Below are positions 46,368 to 55,797 of a stretch of DNA of 64,000 nucleotides, piece after piece; position 1 is the stretch's first letter, and each line of letters opens with the position of its first letter. Below the pieces are notes generated by a model. The model saw only the letters and a program-made list of their open reading frames with translations. It had not been told where the DNA came from and did no database searches. This DNA is from Cryomorphaceae bacterium BACL29 MAG-121220-bin8 (GTDB taxonomy: Bacteria > Bacteroidota > Bacteroidia > Flavobacteriales > Flavobacteriaceae): contig CAJJCV010000009.1 in NCBI GenBank assembly GCA_905182765.1, forward strand, positions 1 through 64,000, in the 5' to 3' direction. The position numbers and the translations under genes were made by a program.

Positions 46368-46861
46368 TATAAATCTTTTATCATCCACACAGGACATGAA
46401 CAATGACCTGTGTTTCCTAATGGGCTATCTAAATATCTAAACCCTTTTTTGAGATATAATTTTTGGGCATTGTTCATATTATGCATTGTTTCAATATAAC
46501 ATTTTTCAAATCCGTGTTCAATTGCACTTTTTAAACACAAATCAATCATTAAACATCCTAAACCTTTTCCTCGTGCCTCAATTGAAAAATACATTTTCTG
46601 AAGTTCACAAATATTATCATTGGAATTCTTGAGTTTTGAAATTCCTGCTCCACCAAGTAAAGAATTGTTTTTTAATATTACAAAATATGAACTTTTATGA
46701 TTATCGTAGGCTTGAAACATCTTTTTTAACTCTGGATCTGCCAATGCAGTTCCTGTCTCTGGAACATCAAATTCTCGCATAACACTAGATAAAACATTGT
46801 GTAATTTTTGATTGTCTTTCTTCTTGATTTTCCTAATAAAAAATTCATCTTTCAATTTCAT
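46367..46861 (-). CDS. GNAT family N-acetyltransferase
   Basis: A 164-aa acetyltransferase. The central region has ELQKMYFSIEARGKGLGCLMIDLCLK, where RGKGLG binds acetyl-CoA, and the C-terminal LYLKKGFRYLDSPLGNTGH. The last block is seen in small GNATs of Bacteroidota near prmC. The acceptor substrate is not known. Its TAA overlaps the prmC start by 1 nt (TAATG), and it is the first gene of the GNAT-prmC-ligA unit. Confidence 0.87.
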   Translation of the reverse strand: MKLKDEFFIRKIKKKDNQKLHNVLSSVMREFDVPETGTALADPELKKMFQAYDNHKSSYFVILKNNSLLGGAGISKLKNSNDNICELQKMYFSIEARGKGLGCLMIDLCLKSAIEHGFEKCYIETMHNMNNAQKLYLKKGFRYLDSPLGNTGHCSCPVWMIKDL

Positions 46862-46929
46862 ATTTTAAAAGTATTTTTGTGTTGTGAATATACGTCATAT
46901 ATACTTTAGTAAAAATTTGTAATTTATTT

Positions 46930-47937
46930 ATGAAGACACTTGAAAAACATGAAAAGTACATGTCAAGATGTATCTATCTTGCAAGAAATAATGAATCAAA
47001 ATATTATCCTAATCCATCTGTAGGATCTATAATTGTAAAAGATAATATAATTATTTCTGAGGGGACTACGTCCAGTTATGGAGGAAATCACGCAGAAGTC
47101 AATGCAATCAATAATGTTAAAAATAAAAATGATTTAAAGGGAGCAACACTATATGTAACTTTAGAACCTTGCTCTCATTATGGAAAAACACCCCCTTGTG
47201 CTGAGTTAATATATAAAAATCAAATAAGTAATGTAATTATTGGTACTAAAGACATAAGTTCAAAAGTAAATGGAGATGGAATTTTGTTCCTTAAAAATAA
47301 AGGGATTAAAGTAACAGTTGGTGTCTTAGAAAACAAGTGTAATGATCTTCATAGAAATTTCCTTCATTTCAACAAATATAAAAGACCATATATAATATTA
47401 AAATGGGCAGAAACCATGGATAACTTTATTGCTCCTTTAAACAAAAGTGAGAATAAACCTTTTTGGATAAGTTGTGTTGAAAGCAGACAACTAGTTCACA
47501 AATGGAGATCAGAAGAGCATGCAATATTAATTGGACATAATACTGTTATTAAAGATAATCCATCCTTGACTGTTAGGCACATAAACGGAAATAATCCTTT
47601 AAGAATAATATTAGATGATAAAAAAACATTAAATAAAAATTTTAATGTTTTTAATAATGAATCTATGACAATTGTAATTAGTGATTTTTCTAGTAAAAAT
47701 AATATTGGAAAATATCTATGCGAAATTCTATATAAAAACAAAGTTCAATCAATAATAATCGAGGGTGGTAAAAAAACTTTAGAAATATTTATTAAAAATA
47801 ATATTTGGGATGAGGCAAGAATATTTAAGAATGAGTTAAATCTAAATGATGGAGTGCTTAGTCCAAAGATAAATGGAGTAGACAAATCTAAATATAAAAT
47901 TGGAAAAGATGAACTTAGAGTTATTTATCCAAATTAA
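46930..47937 (+). CDS. ribD: bifunctional pyrimidine deaminase/reductase RibD
   Basis: A 335-aa enzyme for two consecutive steps of riboflavin synthesis. The deaminase domain has zinc-binding HAEVNAI and PCSHYGKTPPC (residues about 54-85). The reductase domain begins near 150 (RPYIILKWAETMDN) and includes GHNTVIKDNPSLTVR. No FMN riboswitch can be fitted in the 68-nt upstream gap. Its 3' end overlaps the convergent thioesterase by 17 nt. Confidence 0.95.
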   Translation: MKTLEKHEKYMSRCIYLARNNESKYYPNPSVGSIIVKDNIIISEGTTSSYGGNHAEVNAINNVKNKNDLKGATLYVTLEPCSHYGKTPPCAELIYKNQISNVIIGTKDISSKVNGDGILFLKNKGIKVTVGVLENKCNDLHRNFLHFNKYKRPYIILKWAETMDNFIAPLNKSENKPFWISCVESRQLVHKWRSEEHAILIGHNTVIKDNPSLTVRHINGNNPLRIILDDKKTLNKNFNVFNNESMTIVISDFSSKNNIGKYLCEILYKNKVQSIIIEGGKKTLEIFIKNNIWDEARIFKNELNLNDGVLSPKINGVDKSKYKIGKDELRVIYPN

Positions 47938-48319
47938 TTTTATTCAAAAGAAAATTAGGACATCTAATAGGCTTTTTAGTCTTAGAATTTAAAAAAATTA
48001 ATTTTGTATATCCTCTTGTTATCAAATCATCATTTCTAATAATTTCATATTCAAATTCAATCATATAAGAGGGTAATCGCTTTAATTTTGTTGTTAAGAT
48101 TAATTTGTCATCAAATAATGCAGGCTTTCTAAAATTAATTTTTATATCAATAACCGGAAGCATAATACCATCATCTTCCATTTGTTTATAAGAAATTCCT
48201 ATTTTTTTTAACCAAGCAATTCTTCCAATCTCAAAGTACTTAACATAATTTCCATGGTATACAAAAGACATTTGATCAGTTTCACTATATCTAACACAAA
48301 TCTCAGTTTTATCTTCCAA
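47921..48319 (-). CDS. YbgC/FadM-like acyl-CoA thioesterase
   Basis: A 132-aa hotdog protein (4HBT). The N-terminal VRYSETDQMSFVYHGNYVKYFE carries the catalytic aspartate typical of YbgC. The start codon is TTG at 48317-48319: the open frame extends upstream to a TAA but holds no ATG. It is divergent from dnaA with a 178-nt gap, a common arrangement in Flavobacteriia. It probably hydrolyses acyl-CoAs; the true substrate is unknown. Confidence 0.88.
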   Translation of the reverse strand: MEDKTEICVRYSETDQMSFVYHGNYVKYFEIGRIAWLKKIGISYKQMEDDGIMLPVIDIKINFRKPALFDDKLILTTKLKRLPSYMIEFEYEIIRNDDLITRGYTKLIFLNSKTKKPIRCPNFLLNKINLDK

Positions 48320-48497
48320 AAAATATAAATTAAAAGTTTATTTTAGCTAGATCATAATATGAGCAAAAAATATTTAATATTCAATAGCAAAATGATTTTT
48401 TTTTAATAAAAATTTGCACATATTTGTTACTAGTTAATTATCAATAAAATTTGACCAAGTTTTATTGACTTTACAACATCAAAAACCAAAAATAAAA

Positions 48498-49922
48498 ATG
48501 ATTACAGCTGAATCTGTTTGGACAAACTGTCTTAAATTTATAAAAGACAATATACAGATTCAAGCCTATAAAACATGGTTTGAACCAATCAAGCCAATAA
48601 AGTTTGAAAACAATGTACTAAGTGTTCAAGTTCCAAGTAAATTCTTTTATGAATGGCTTGAGGAACATTATGTGAAATTATTAAAATTAGCATTAAACAA
48701 AGAACTTGGAGAAAATGCCAGATTGATTTATGTTATCAAAATGGAAAATACTTTTGGCAATCTAAGCCCATTTACAGAAAAAATTCCTAGTCAGTACAAA
48801 ACTCATTTGCCATCTCAAAAAGTTGACCTTTCAATAAGTAATCTTCAAACTGAGCTAAGAAATCCATTTGTAATTCCAGGAATTAAAAATCTTAAAATTG
48901 AATCACAATTAAATCCTAATTATACTTTTGAAAATTTCCTTGAGGGTGATGCTAATAGACTTGCAAGATCTGCTGGTTTAGCAGTTTCTAACAAACCTGG
49001 AGGTACATCTTTCAATCCTCTTTTAATTTTTGGTGGAGTTGGTTTAGGAAAAACACATTTAGCACACGCAATTGGCGTTAATGTAAAAGAAAAATTCCCA
49101 GAGAAAACAGTGCTATACATTTCTGCTGAAAAATTTACACAACAATACATTGATTCAGTTAAAAAGAATAACAGAAATGATTTTATACATTTCTATCAAA
49201 TAATAGACGTTTTAATTATCGATGATGTTCAGTTTTTCTCTGGTAAAACAGGAACTCAGGATGTGTTTTTTCACATCTTCAATCATTTGCATCAAAATGG
49301 CAAACAAGTTATTTTAACATCTGATAAAGCTCCAGTTGATATGCAAGATATTGAACAAAGACTTCTCTCAAGGTTTAAATGGGGATTGTCTGCTGAACTT
49401 CAAAGACCTGACTATGAAACTAGAGTTTCTATCTTAAAAAACAAACTTTATAGAGACGGAGTAGAAATCTCTGACGAGGTAATTGACTATGTTGCAAAAA
49501 ATATAAAAGTTAACATAAGAGAACTTGAAGGTGCTGTAATTTCTTTAATAGCACAATCATCATTTAACAAGAAAGAAATTACTATTGAATTAGCAAAAGG
49601 TGTTGTAGAAAAATTTGTTAAAAATACCAAAAGAGAAGTTTCTATAGATTATATTCAAAAAATAGTTTCTGAATATTTTCAAATGGATGTTTCAACTCTA
49701 CAATCAAAAACAAGAAAAAGACATATAGTTCAAGCAAGGCAATTAGCAATGTTCTTTGCAAAAAAATTCACAAAAGCATCACTTGCAAGCATAGGATCTC
49801 AAATAGGTCGTAGAGATCATGCTACTGTCCTTCACGCATGTAAAACAGTCGACAATTTGTCTTTTACAGACAAACAGTTCAGAAAATACGTGGAAGATTT
49901 ATCTAAAAAATTTACGGTATAA
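48498..49922 (+). CDS. dnaA: chromosomal replication initiator DnaA
   Basis: A 474-aa initiator that binds oriC. The track starts at a TTG; the ATG at 48498 (MITAESVWTNCL) agrees with family N-termini. Domain I is SVWTNCLKFIKDNIQIQAYKTWFEPI, AAA+ Walker A is GGVGLGKTHLA, Walker B VLIIDDVQFF, and the C-terminal DNA-binding helix-turn-helix has QIGRRDHATVLHA. No cluster of DnaA boxes is visible in the upstream gap, so oriC may be elsewhere. The RsmI-like gene follows 12 nt later. Confidence 0.97.
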   Translation: MITAESVWTNCLKFIKDNIQIQAYKTWFEPIKPIKFENNVLSVQVPSKFFYEWLEEHYVKLLKLALNKELGENARLIYVIKMENTFGNLSPFTEKIPSQYKTHLPSQKVDLSISNLQTELRNPFVIPGIKNLKIESQLNPNYTFENFLEGDANRLARSAGLAVSNKPGGTSFNPLLIFGGVGLGKTHLAHAIGVNVKEKFPEKTVLYISAEKFTQQYIDSVKKNNRNDFIHFYQIIDVLIIDDVQFFSGKTGTQDVFFHIFNHLHQNGKQVILTSDKAPVDMQDIEQRLLSRFKWGLSAELQRPDYETRVSILKNKLYRDGVEISDEVIDYVAKNIKVNIRELEGAVISLIAQSSFNKKEITIELAKGVVEKFVKNTKREVSIDYIQKIVSEYFQMDVSTLQSKTRKRHIVQARQLAMFFAKKFTKASLASIGSQIGRRDHATVLHACKTVDNLSFTDKQFRKYVEDLSKKFTV

Positions 49923-49934
49923 CAATAGGAAACA

Positions 49935-50636
49935 ATGAGCTTTGGAAAACTTTACCTTGTTCCTAATAAGCTTGGTAAGTCTGAACAAAACGAGTTTCCT
50001 GAATTTCATAGAACTTTAATTAAAAATATCAAATATTTCATTTTTGAAAATGAAAAACCAGGAAGAGCCTTTATAAAAGATATCAATCCGGATAAAAAAC
50101 AAACAGAATTAAATATTTTCATTTTAAATAAGCACACTGTTGAAACCGAAATAAATAGTTTTTTAAATCCGTGTTTAAACGGAAATGATATTGCTTTAAT
50201 ATCTGATGCAGGATGTCCTGGTGTAGCTGACCCAGGATCTGAAATTGTAAAAATAGCACATCAAAACGAAATTACAGTTATTCCTCTTGTAGGTCCTTCT
50301 TCTATAGTACTAGCTTTAATGGGTTCAGGTATGAACGGACAAGATTTCAAGTTCAATGGTTACCTTCCTATTGATAATAATGAAAGAAAAAAGAAAATAA
50401 AAGTTTTAGAAAAAACATCGCTAGTTACAACTCAAATTTTTATGGAAACCCCATATAGGAATAACAAGTTTCTCTCTAGTCTAATGAATATTTTAAAGCC
50501 AGACACAAAATTGTGCATAGCTTGTGATTTAACTTTGAAAACTGAATACATTAAAACTAAAAGAGTTGATGATTGGAAATCAACTAAAATTAATCTCAAT
50601 AAAAGACCAGCAATTTTTTTAATTCAGAGTGATTAA
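49935..50636 (+). CDS. RsmI-like SAM-dependent methyltransferase (tetrapyrrole methylase fold)
   Basis: A 233-aa protein of the tetrapyrrole (corrin/porphyrin) methylase superfamily. The blocks ISDAGCPGVADPGSEIV, VIPLVGPSSIVLALMGSG and FNGYLPID are the RsmI signature region, where RsmI 2'-O-methylates C1402 of 16S rRNA. The N-terminus differs from canonical RsmI (no clear LYVVATPIGNL), as in the short Bacteroidota paralogues. Ribosomal RNA as target is likely but not certain. It follows dnaA by 12 nt and overlaps the next convergent gene by 4 nt. Confidence 0.85.
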   Translation: MSFGKLYLVPNKLGKSEQNEFPEFHRTLIKNIKYFIFENEKPGRAFIKDINPDKKQTELNIFILNKHTVETEINSFLNPCLNGNDIALISDAGCPGVADPGSEIVKIAHQNEITVIPLVGPSSIVLALMGSGMNGQDFKFNGYLPIDNNERKKKIKVLEKTSLVTTQIFMETPYRNNKFLSSLMNILKPDTKLCIACDLTLKTEYIKTKRVDDWKSTKINLNKRPAIFLIQSD

Positions 50637-51247
50637 ACTTTTGGCTTTCTCACAGCTTCTACCATTGAAAGGTCAAAATTTTTAAAATATTTAATGTATT
50701 TAGAGATTGAAGTTCCAAAAGCATCATTTTTATCATCTTTTCCAGTGGATCTTAAATATTTTTTTACATTTCCAGGTCCGGATAAATGAGCAGCAGCTAA
50801 TATACCAGATTCAGTAATTTCAGTTCCGTTAATTATTGATCCAACAAACCATTTAATGTCTTTTCGTAATATCCACTTATTTCTCTGAACATTTATCAAA
50901 AAAACTCTTTCTTGGAGCTCTGGATTATTTATAAAGTTATTAGAATTTTTAATCTTATACATCTTAAGAGTATTCAAATTAAATTGGTACTTACCCATGA
51001 AACCAAATTTATTAAGACGGCTATAACTTCCAGTAGACTCTTTGAAGCCAAGTAACTCTTTAAAACCATTGAAATCATTGATTAGAAAAACATAATTAGG
51101 AACTTCAATAGTTGTTTCATTTAAAACTATATATTCAATATCAATGTATGAGCTGTCAAAATTTTCGGTAGTGTTAGTAGAGATAAATGAAGTGCTGAAA
51201 ATAAAAAGAATTGAAAGCACTAAATTATTTTTGAAAATACTATACAT
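50633..51247 (-). CDS. lysozyme-like exported protein, putative lytic transglycosylase relative
   Basis: A 204-aa protein with an N-terminal signal peptide or anchor (about residues 9-24). The segment GFKESTGSYSRLNKFGFMGKYQF has a Glu in an ES-x-GSY context and a GF/YGxMGxYQF-like pattern found in the lysozyme superfamily, and ESGILAAAHLSGPGNVKKYL resembles the AAxLxGpG helix of such enzymes. Peptidoglycan cleavage is therefore plausible. It lies downstream of mltG on the same strand, 80 nt away. Confidence 0.7.
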   Translation of the reverse strand: MYSIFKNNLVLSILFIFSTSFISTNTTENFDSSYIDIEYIVLNETTIEVPNYVFLINDFNGFKELLGFKESTGSYSRLNKFGFMGKYQFNLNTLKMYKIKNSNNFINNPELQERVFLINVQRNKWILRKDIKWFVGSIINGTEITESGILAAAHLSGPGNVKKYLRSTGKDDKNDAFGTSISKYIKYFKNFDLSMVEAVRKPKV

Positions 51248-51327
51248 TGTTACTGTAATAAGATAAAGTCAATTTTTAAATATTCGGCAAACATACATAA
51301 AAATTTAATTATCTGTTAATCAGTACT

Positions 51328-52383
51328 TTATCTTCTTATGTTGTTTTTTCTAAGCCAACTTGTATACTGACGTTTATTTTTATTGTGCTGCCTGTAAGTT
51401 TTAGCAAAAATATGATATCCAGGCCTCTTAACATCTGCTACAAAAAATAAATAATCATTATTTTCCATGTTCAAAACAGATTCAATTGAAGAGAAATCCG
51501 ACATATAAATTGGACCTGGAGGTAAACCTCTATTCAAATATGTATTATATGGAGATTTTATCTTAAGGTCTTTGTACAAAACTCTTCTAATTTTTTTATC
51601 AAAACCTTTCGTTTTCTTTATAGTATAAACAACAGTTGGGTCAGCTTGTAGTCTCATACTTTTTTTTAATCTATTGAAATACACACCCGAAATAGTAGGT
51701 CTTTCATCAACTTTTGGTGTTTCTCTTTGAACTATTGAGGCTAAAACCGAGACTTGTATAGGGGATAGATTTAGTGCATCGGCTTTCTTTTTTCTAGAAC
51801 TGTTCCAAAACAAATTGTATTGATTAAGCATTTTGTCTCGAAACTGGTCTGCACTTGTGTTCCAATAAAATTCATAAGTATTAGGTAAGAAAATTGCAAA
51901 AACAGACTCAGGATTCAAATTATTTGTTTTTAAAAATAATTCTTCGTTAAATGAATTAATTAAACTTAAACTATCAGATTCTATATAATTAGAAACTTTT
52001 GAAGCTAAATTCTCCAACCTTTCAATATTGTTAAATATTACATTGACTGGAATATTATTGAATCTCAAAGAATTTATAATTTCTTTATTTGAAAAACCTT
52101 TCTTTATTTCATATTTACCTGCTTTTATATTTAGTACATATTTAGTTTTATAGGCTGCATCAAAAAAAGTAGATGAATCTTTTAAAAAAGGAGAGATTTG
52201 TGTTTTTAAATTATTTAAGCCTGACCCCGTTGGAATGTATAAAAAAATTTTCTCTTCATTAAAACTTGTGTTTTCAGCATAATAAGTATTATAATAGTTA
52301 TAAGTAAACGTTACAGCTAAAAACAAAAAACATGCAACTCCTAACCAAATTATAAATTTATATAATGATTTATTTTCCATCAT
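51328..52383 (-). CDS. mltG: endolytic murein transglycosylase MltG
   Basis: A 351-aa YceG-family enzyme that cuts nascent glycan strands at the inner membrane. One N-terminal TM (about residues 10-30), a LysM-like region, then the catalytic domain with Glu221 in ASIVQRETPKVDE and the later block YNTYLNRGLPPGPI. Start MM; the first ATG is immediately before dapF's stop codon. Length standard. It forms an envelope-building set with dapF upstream and the lysozyme-like gene downstream. Confidence 0.95.
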   Translation of the reverse strand: MMENKSLYKFIIWLGVACFLFLAVTFTYNYYNTYYAENTSFNEEKIFLYIPTGSGLNNLKTQISPFLKDSSTFFDAAYKTKYVLNIKAGKYEIKKGFSNKEIINSLRFNNIPVNVIFNNIERLENLASKVSNYIESDSLSLINSFNEELFLKTNNLNPESVFAIFLPNTYEFYWNTSADQFRDKMLNQYNLFWNSSRKKKADALNLSPIQVSVLASIVQRETPKVDERPTISGVYFNRLKKSMRLQADPTVVYTIKKTKGFDKKIRRVLYKDLKIKSPYNTYLNRGLPPGPIYMSDFSSIESVLNMENNDYLFFVADVKRPGYHIFAKTYRQHNKNKRQYTSWLRKNNIRR

Positions 52384-53163
52384 TTAAATTTGAATTTCAC
52401 CACTATAAACCATTTTTACGTTTCCTGTAAGTTTTATATTATCATAACCTTTTGAGCATTTATTAAATTCTACTGATAAATCCCCTCCCCTTGTTGCTAT
52501 TTTTAATTTATTTAAAGAAGTTTTATTTAATTCAAACATTGCTAATGCTACAGCTGTAACTCCAGTTCCACAAGAAAGTGTTTCATTTTCCACTCCCCTT
52601 TCATAAGTTCTTACAGAAAATTCAGATTTAGAAATAACCTGAACAAAATTTACATTAACTCCATTATTTTTAAAAATTGAGTTATTTCTTATTAATCTAC
52701 CTTGACTAAAAACATCAATGTTTTCAATATCACTAACTAACTTAACATAATGAGGAGACCCTGTATCAAGAAATAAATCATTTCCATAAATTATAATGTC
52801 ATTGACAGGTTTCATCGATAAAGTTATTTGATCATCATAAATCAATGCGTCATGTAAACCATCAAATGCAGTAAAAACAGTTTTATTTTTAATTATATTA
52901 ATGTTTTGAGCAAATTTAACAGAGCATCTTGCTCCATTTCCACACATAGAACCTAAATTACCATCAGAATTATAATAATTCATTAAATAATCTGATGAAT
53001 CTGAGGGGTTTATCAATATCAAACCATCACAACCAATTCCAAATTTACGATCACACAGCTGTTTAATTAAAGAAATGTTTTCAGATGGAAAAGATAAATC
53101 AGTGTTATCAATAATTATAAAATCATTTCCTGTACCTTGATATTTTTGAAATTTGATTATCAT
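52384..53163 (-). CDS. dapF: diaminopimelate epimerase
   Basis: A 259-aa PLP-independent epimerase converting LL- to meso-diaminopimelate for peptidoglycan and lysine. The catalytic cysteines are Cys74 in GSMCGNGARC and Cys198 in LSCGTGVTA. The N-terminal KYQGTGNDFIIID is typical. It is the first gene of the dapF-mltG unit; the mltG start codon directly abuts its stop. It diverges from degQ. Confidence 0.96.
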   Translation of the reverse strand: MIIKFQKYQGTGNDFIIIDNTDLSFPSENISLIKQLCDRKFGIGCDGLILINPSDSSDYLMNYYNSDGNLGSMCGNGARCSVKFAQNINIIKNKTVFTAFDGLHDALIYDDQITLSMKPVNDIIIYGNDLFLDTGSPHYVKLVSDIENIDVFSQGRLIRNNSIFKNNGVNVNFVQVISKSEFSVRTYERGVENETLSCGTGVTAVALAMFELNKTSLNKLKIATRGGDLSVEFNKCSKGYDNIKLTGNVKMVYSGEIQI

Positions 53164-53244
53164 CTAATATTAAAATACGAATATATAAAAAAGTATAAGG
53201 TGTTAAAAAGTAGTTAAAATATATTTTACTAAATTTTAAAAATA

Positions 53245-53252
53245 TAATTTTG
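53245..53252 (+). promoter_or_regulatory. candidate -7 element for degQ
   Basis: TAATTTTG fits the flavobacterial TAnnTTTG box and lies 14 nt before the ATG. A proper TTG upstream is not clear. Confidence 0.4.
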
Positions 53253-53266
53253 AGAAAAATATAATT

Positions 53267-54646
53267 ATGAGAAAATTAATATTAACTTTTTTTGTTTCAC
53301 TAGTTGGTGGATTTTTAGCATTATCCATTCACAACCTTTACTATGATCATTCAAATAATAATATAATTGAGGAAAAGGACAACAGTGTTAACATCTCATT
53401 TAATCCATCATCAAGCAATAACATATTACCATCTAGTGATTTTGTATCTGCTGCAGAAAAAACAATACATTCTGTAGTTCATGTGAAAAACACTAGTGTT
53501 TCTAGAGGAAACTCATCTTTATGGGATTATTTTAATGATCAGGGAGATAGAACTAAAGTTGGAATGGGTTCAGGAGTTATAATTTCAGAAGATGGATATA
53601 TAATTACAAATAATCATGTAATTGAAAATGCTAGTACGATAGAAATCACAACAAATGACAATAAGACATATACTGCTGAACTACTTGGTAGCGACGAAGT
53701 TTCAGATATTGCTGTATTAAAAATTGTTGGAGAAGAATCTTTTCCTTACATAAGGTTTGCGGATTCTGATCAAACCAAAATTGGTGAGTGGGTACTGGCT
53801 GTGGGCAATCCTTTTAATTTAACTTCAACTGTGACAGCAGGAATAATAAGTGCAAAATCAAGAGATTTAAATGATTTTGATTCCAAAAATCAATCATTTA
53901 TTCAAACTGATGCTGCTGTCAATTCAGGAAATAGTGGTGGAGCATTAGTTAATACCAATGGAGATTTAATAGGAATAAATACAGCTATAACAAGTGGAAC
54001 GGGCGGATTTGTAGGATATTCATTTGCAGTACCCAGCAATGTAGCTAGAAAAATTTTTGAAGATATAATTGAGTTTGGAAATGTACAAAAAGGACTACTT
54101 GGTGTAACTGGATTTGGATTAAACTCAAAATCTGCTAATGAACTGAATATCGATCTGACAGAGGGTTTTTATGTAAATGATATTGAATTAGAAATGGGAG
54201 CTGCCAGAGCTGGTATAAAAAAAGGTGATGTAATTATTAGCTTGGATAATATGAAAATTGAAAAATTCTCTGACTTATCAGGTTATTTAAGTACTAAAAG
54301 ACCTGGTGATAAAATTTCTGTAGGAATTATTAGAGATTATAAAAACATTAAATTGAATGTGACTTTAGAAAAAAATAACAATGTAAATTTTTTAGGAATG
54401 CAATTAAAAAACATGACTAATGATGAATTAAAGACTTATAAGATTACTCATGGTTTAAAGGTTTCTAACTTAAGAAACAGTTCTCTTTACAGAATGGGTG
54501 TGAAACCAGGTTATGCATTAACAGAAATTAATAATACGCAAATCAAAAAAACTGAAGATCTTTTAAATTTCAATTCATCAATAAAAATAAATCAAATGAT
54601 ATTTGTAACACCTAACGGTGAAAAAGAAAGGCTTATTTTTGAATAA
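53267..54646 (+). CDS. degQ: DegQ/HtrA-family periplasmic serine protease
   Basis: A 459-aa envelope protease and chaperone. The N-terminal hydrophobic stretch (about 4-22) is an anchor or signal. The trypsin-like domain has the complete triad: His117 in TNNHVIEN, Asp148 in SDIAVLKI and Ser223 in [11 protein letters not shown]. Two PDZ domains follow (first near [14 protein letters not shown], the second near NVNFLGMQL). It overlaps trmD at TAATG. With dnaK and lon, it completes the proteostasis genes of this window. Confidence 0.93.
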   Translation: MRKLILTFFVSLVGGFLALSIHNLYYDHSNNNIIEEKDNSVNISFNPSSSNNILPSSDFVSAAEKTIHSVVHVKNTSVSRGNSSLWDYFNDQGDRTKVGMGSGVIISEDGYIITNNHVIENASTIEITTNDNKTYTAELLGSDEVSDIAVLKIVGEESFPYIRFADSDQTKIGEWVLAVGNPFNLTSTVTAGIISAKSRDLNDFDSKNQSFIQTDAAVNSGNSGGALVNTNGDLIGINTAITSGTGGFVGYSFAVPSNVARKIFEDIIEFGNVQKGLLGVTGFGLNSKSANELNIDLTEGFYVNDIELEMGAARAGIKKGDVIISLDNMKIEKFSDLSGYLSTKRPGDKISVGIIRDYKNIKLNVTLEKNNNVNFLGMQLKNMTNDELKTYKITHGLKVSNLRNSSLYRMGVKPGYALTEINNTQIKKTEDLLNFNSSIKINQMIFVTPNGEKERLIFE

Positions 54647-55323
54647 TGATGAGAATTGATATAATAAGTGTTCTTCCTGAACTAATTGAAAGTCCTTTTA
54701 ATGCTTCAATATTAAAAAGAGCAATTGATAAAAAATTAATTGAAATTAACTTTCATGATCTAAAGGATTATGCTTCAAGTAAAAGAAGACAAGTTGATGA
54801 TTATCAATTTGGTGGTGGAGCTGGGATGGTTATGATGATTGAACCCATAAAAAAATGTATTGATTTATTAAAAAAAGAAAGAACATACGATGAAGTGATT
54901 TACATGACACCTGATGGAGAAATGTTAAGTCAAAAAATATCTAACAGATTATCATTGAAGGGTAATTTCATTATTTTATGTGGGCATTATAAAGGTGTGG
55001 ATCAAAGAGTTAGAGACAGTTTAATAACTATGGAAATTTCTATTGGTGATTATGTTCTCTCAGGTGGTGAACTACCAGCGGCAGTACTATGCGATTCAAT
55101 AATAAGATTAATTCCAGGTGTTCTTGGAGATGAAACTTCTGCATTAACCGATTCATTTCAGGACGATTTATTAGCACCTCCTGTGTACACTAGACCATCT
55201 TCGTTTGACGATTTAGAAGTTCCTGAAATTCTTCTATCTGGAAATAAAGCAAAGATTGAGCTTTGGAGGGAGGAAAAAGCTTTAGAAAGAACAAAAAAAC
55301 TAAGACCAGATATTTTTAACTGA
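54646..55323 (+). CDS. trmD: tRNA (guanine-N1)-methyltransferase
   Basis: A 225-aa SPOUT enzyme making m1G37 next to the anticodon, which prevents frameshifting. [18 protein letters not shown] and the trefoil-knot SAM site [21 protein letters not shown] are unmistakable. Two adjacent ATGs exist; the first overlaps the degQ stop. It ends in TGA, one of the few UGA stops I confirmed here. rplS follows after 105 nt, the usual trmD-rplS pairing, but with its own promoter-like box. Confidence 0.97.
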   Translation: MMRIDIISVLPELIESPFNASILKRAIDKKLIEINFHDLKDYASSKRRQVDDYQFGGGAGMVMMIEPIKKCIDLLKKERTYDEVIYMTPDGEMLSQKISNRLSLKGNFIILCGHYKGVDQRVRDSLITMEISIGDYVLSGGELPAAVLCDSIIRLIPGVLGDETSALTDSFQDDLLAPPVYTRPSSFDDLEVPEILLSGNKAKIELWREEKALERTKKLRPDIFN

Positions 55324-55350
55324 ATTCTTTCTAAAAATAAAAAAAATATG

Positions 55351-55358
55351 TAATTTCG
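55351..55358 (+). promoter_or_regulatory. candidate rplS promoter -7 box
   Basis: TAATTTCG followed by CA differs by one base from the TAnnTTTG consensus. It would set the start of rplS mRNA near 55364, right before the hairpin described next. Confidence 0.45.
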
Positions 55359-55370
55359 CATTCGATTTAT

Positions 55371-55402
55371 TATAACCACTGACGATAATCGTGAATGTTA
55401 TA
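55371..55402 (+). ncRNA. candidate rplS 5' leader hairpin (possible L19 autoregulatory element)
   Basis: TATAAC (55371-55376) pairs perfectly with GTTATA (55397-55402), enclosing an internal loop and an inner ACG/CGT stem with ATAAT loop. It lies at the predicted 5' end of rplS mRNA, 26 nt before the ATG. Ribosomal protein leaders of this design often bind their own product; here this is inference. Confidence 0.4.
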
Positions 55403-55428
55403 CTAAATAAATTTAAAATCTTATCAAA

Positions 55429-55779
55429 ATGGAATCTTTAATAAAATTCGTACAAGATGAATTTGTAACCAAAAAAGAAATCCCAACATTCAAATCCGGA
55501 GATACAATAACAGTTTATTACGAAATTAGAGAAGGAGATAAAGTCCGTACTCAGTTTTTCAAAGGTATTGTGATTCAAATCAAAGGAACTGGTCTTACTA
55601 AAACTTTTACAATAAGAAAAATGTCTGGTACAATTGGAATTGAAAGAATATTCCCAATTAATTTACCTGCCATCCAAAAAATAGAAGTTAACAAAAGAGG
55701 AAGAGTTAGAAGATCAAGAATTTATTACTTCAGAGAATTAAGAGGTAAAAAAGCGAGAATAAAAGAAATTAAGAGATAA
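55429..55779 (+). CDS. rplS: 50S ribosomal protein L19
   Basis: A 116-aa ribosomal protein at the 30S-50S interface. The conserved stretches FKSGDTITVYYEIREGDKVRTQFFKG and KRGRVRRSRIYYFRELRGKKARIKE are diagnostic, and the length is standard. It is preceded by a promoter-like box and a hairpin and followed by icd after 18 nt, which may share its transcript. Confidence 0.97.
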   Translation: MESLIKFVQDEFVTKKEIPTFKSGDTITVYYEIREGDKVRTQFFKGIVIQIKGTGLTKTFTIRKMSGTIGIERIFPINLPAIQKIEVNKRGRVRRSRIYYFRELRGKKARIKEIKR

Positions 55780-55797
55780 TTTATTTCCCTAAACTTC

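Noticed and set aside
46862-46929. FMN riboswitch before ribD
   Set aside because: The gap is only 68 nt and contains none of the conserved RFN blocks.
48320-48497. Possible oriC next to dnaA
   Set aside because: No cluster of TTATCCACA-like DnaA boxes or AT-unwinding repeats was visible in the 178-nt gap; strand asymmetry was not computed.
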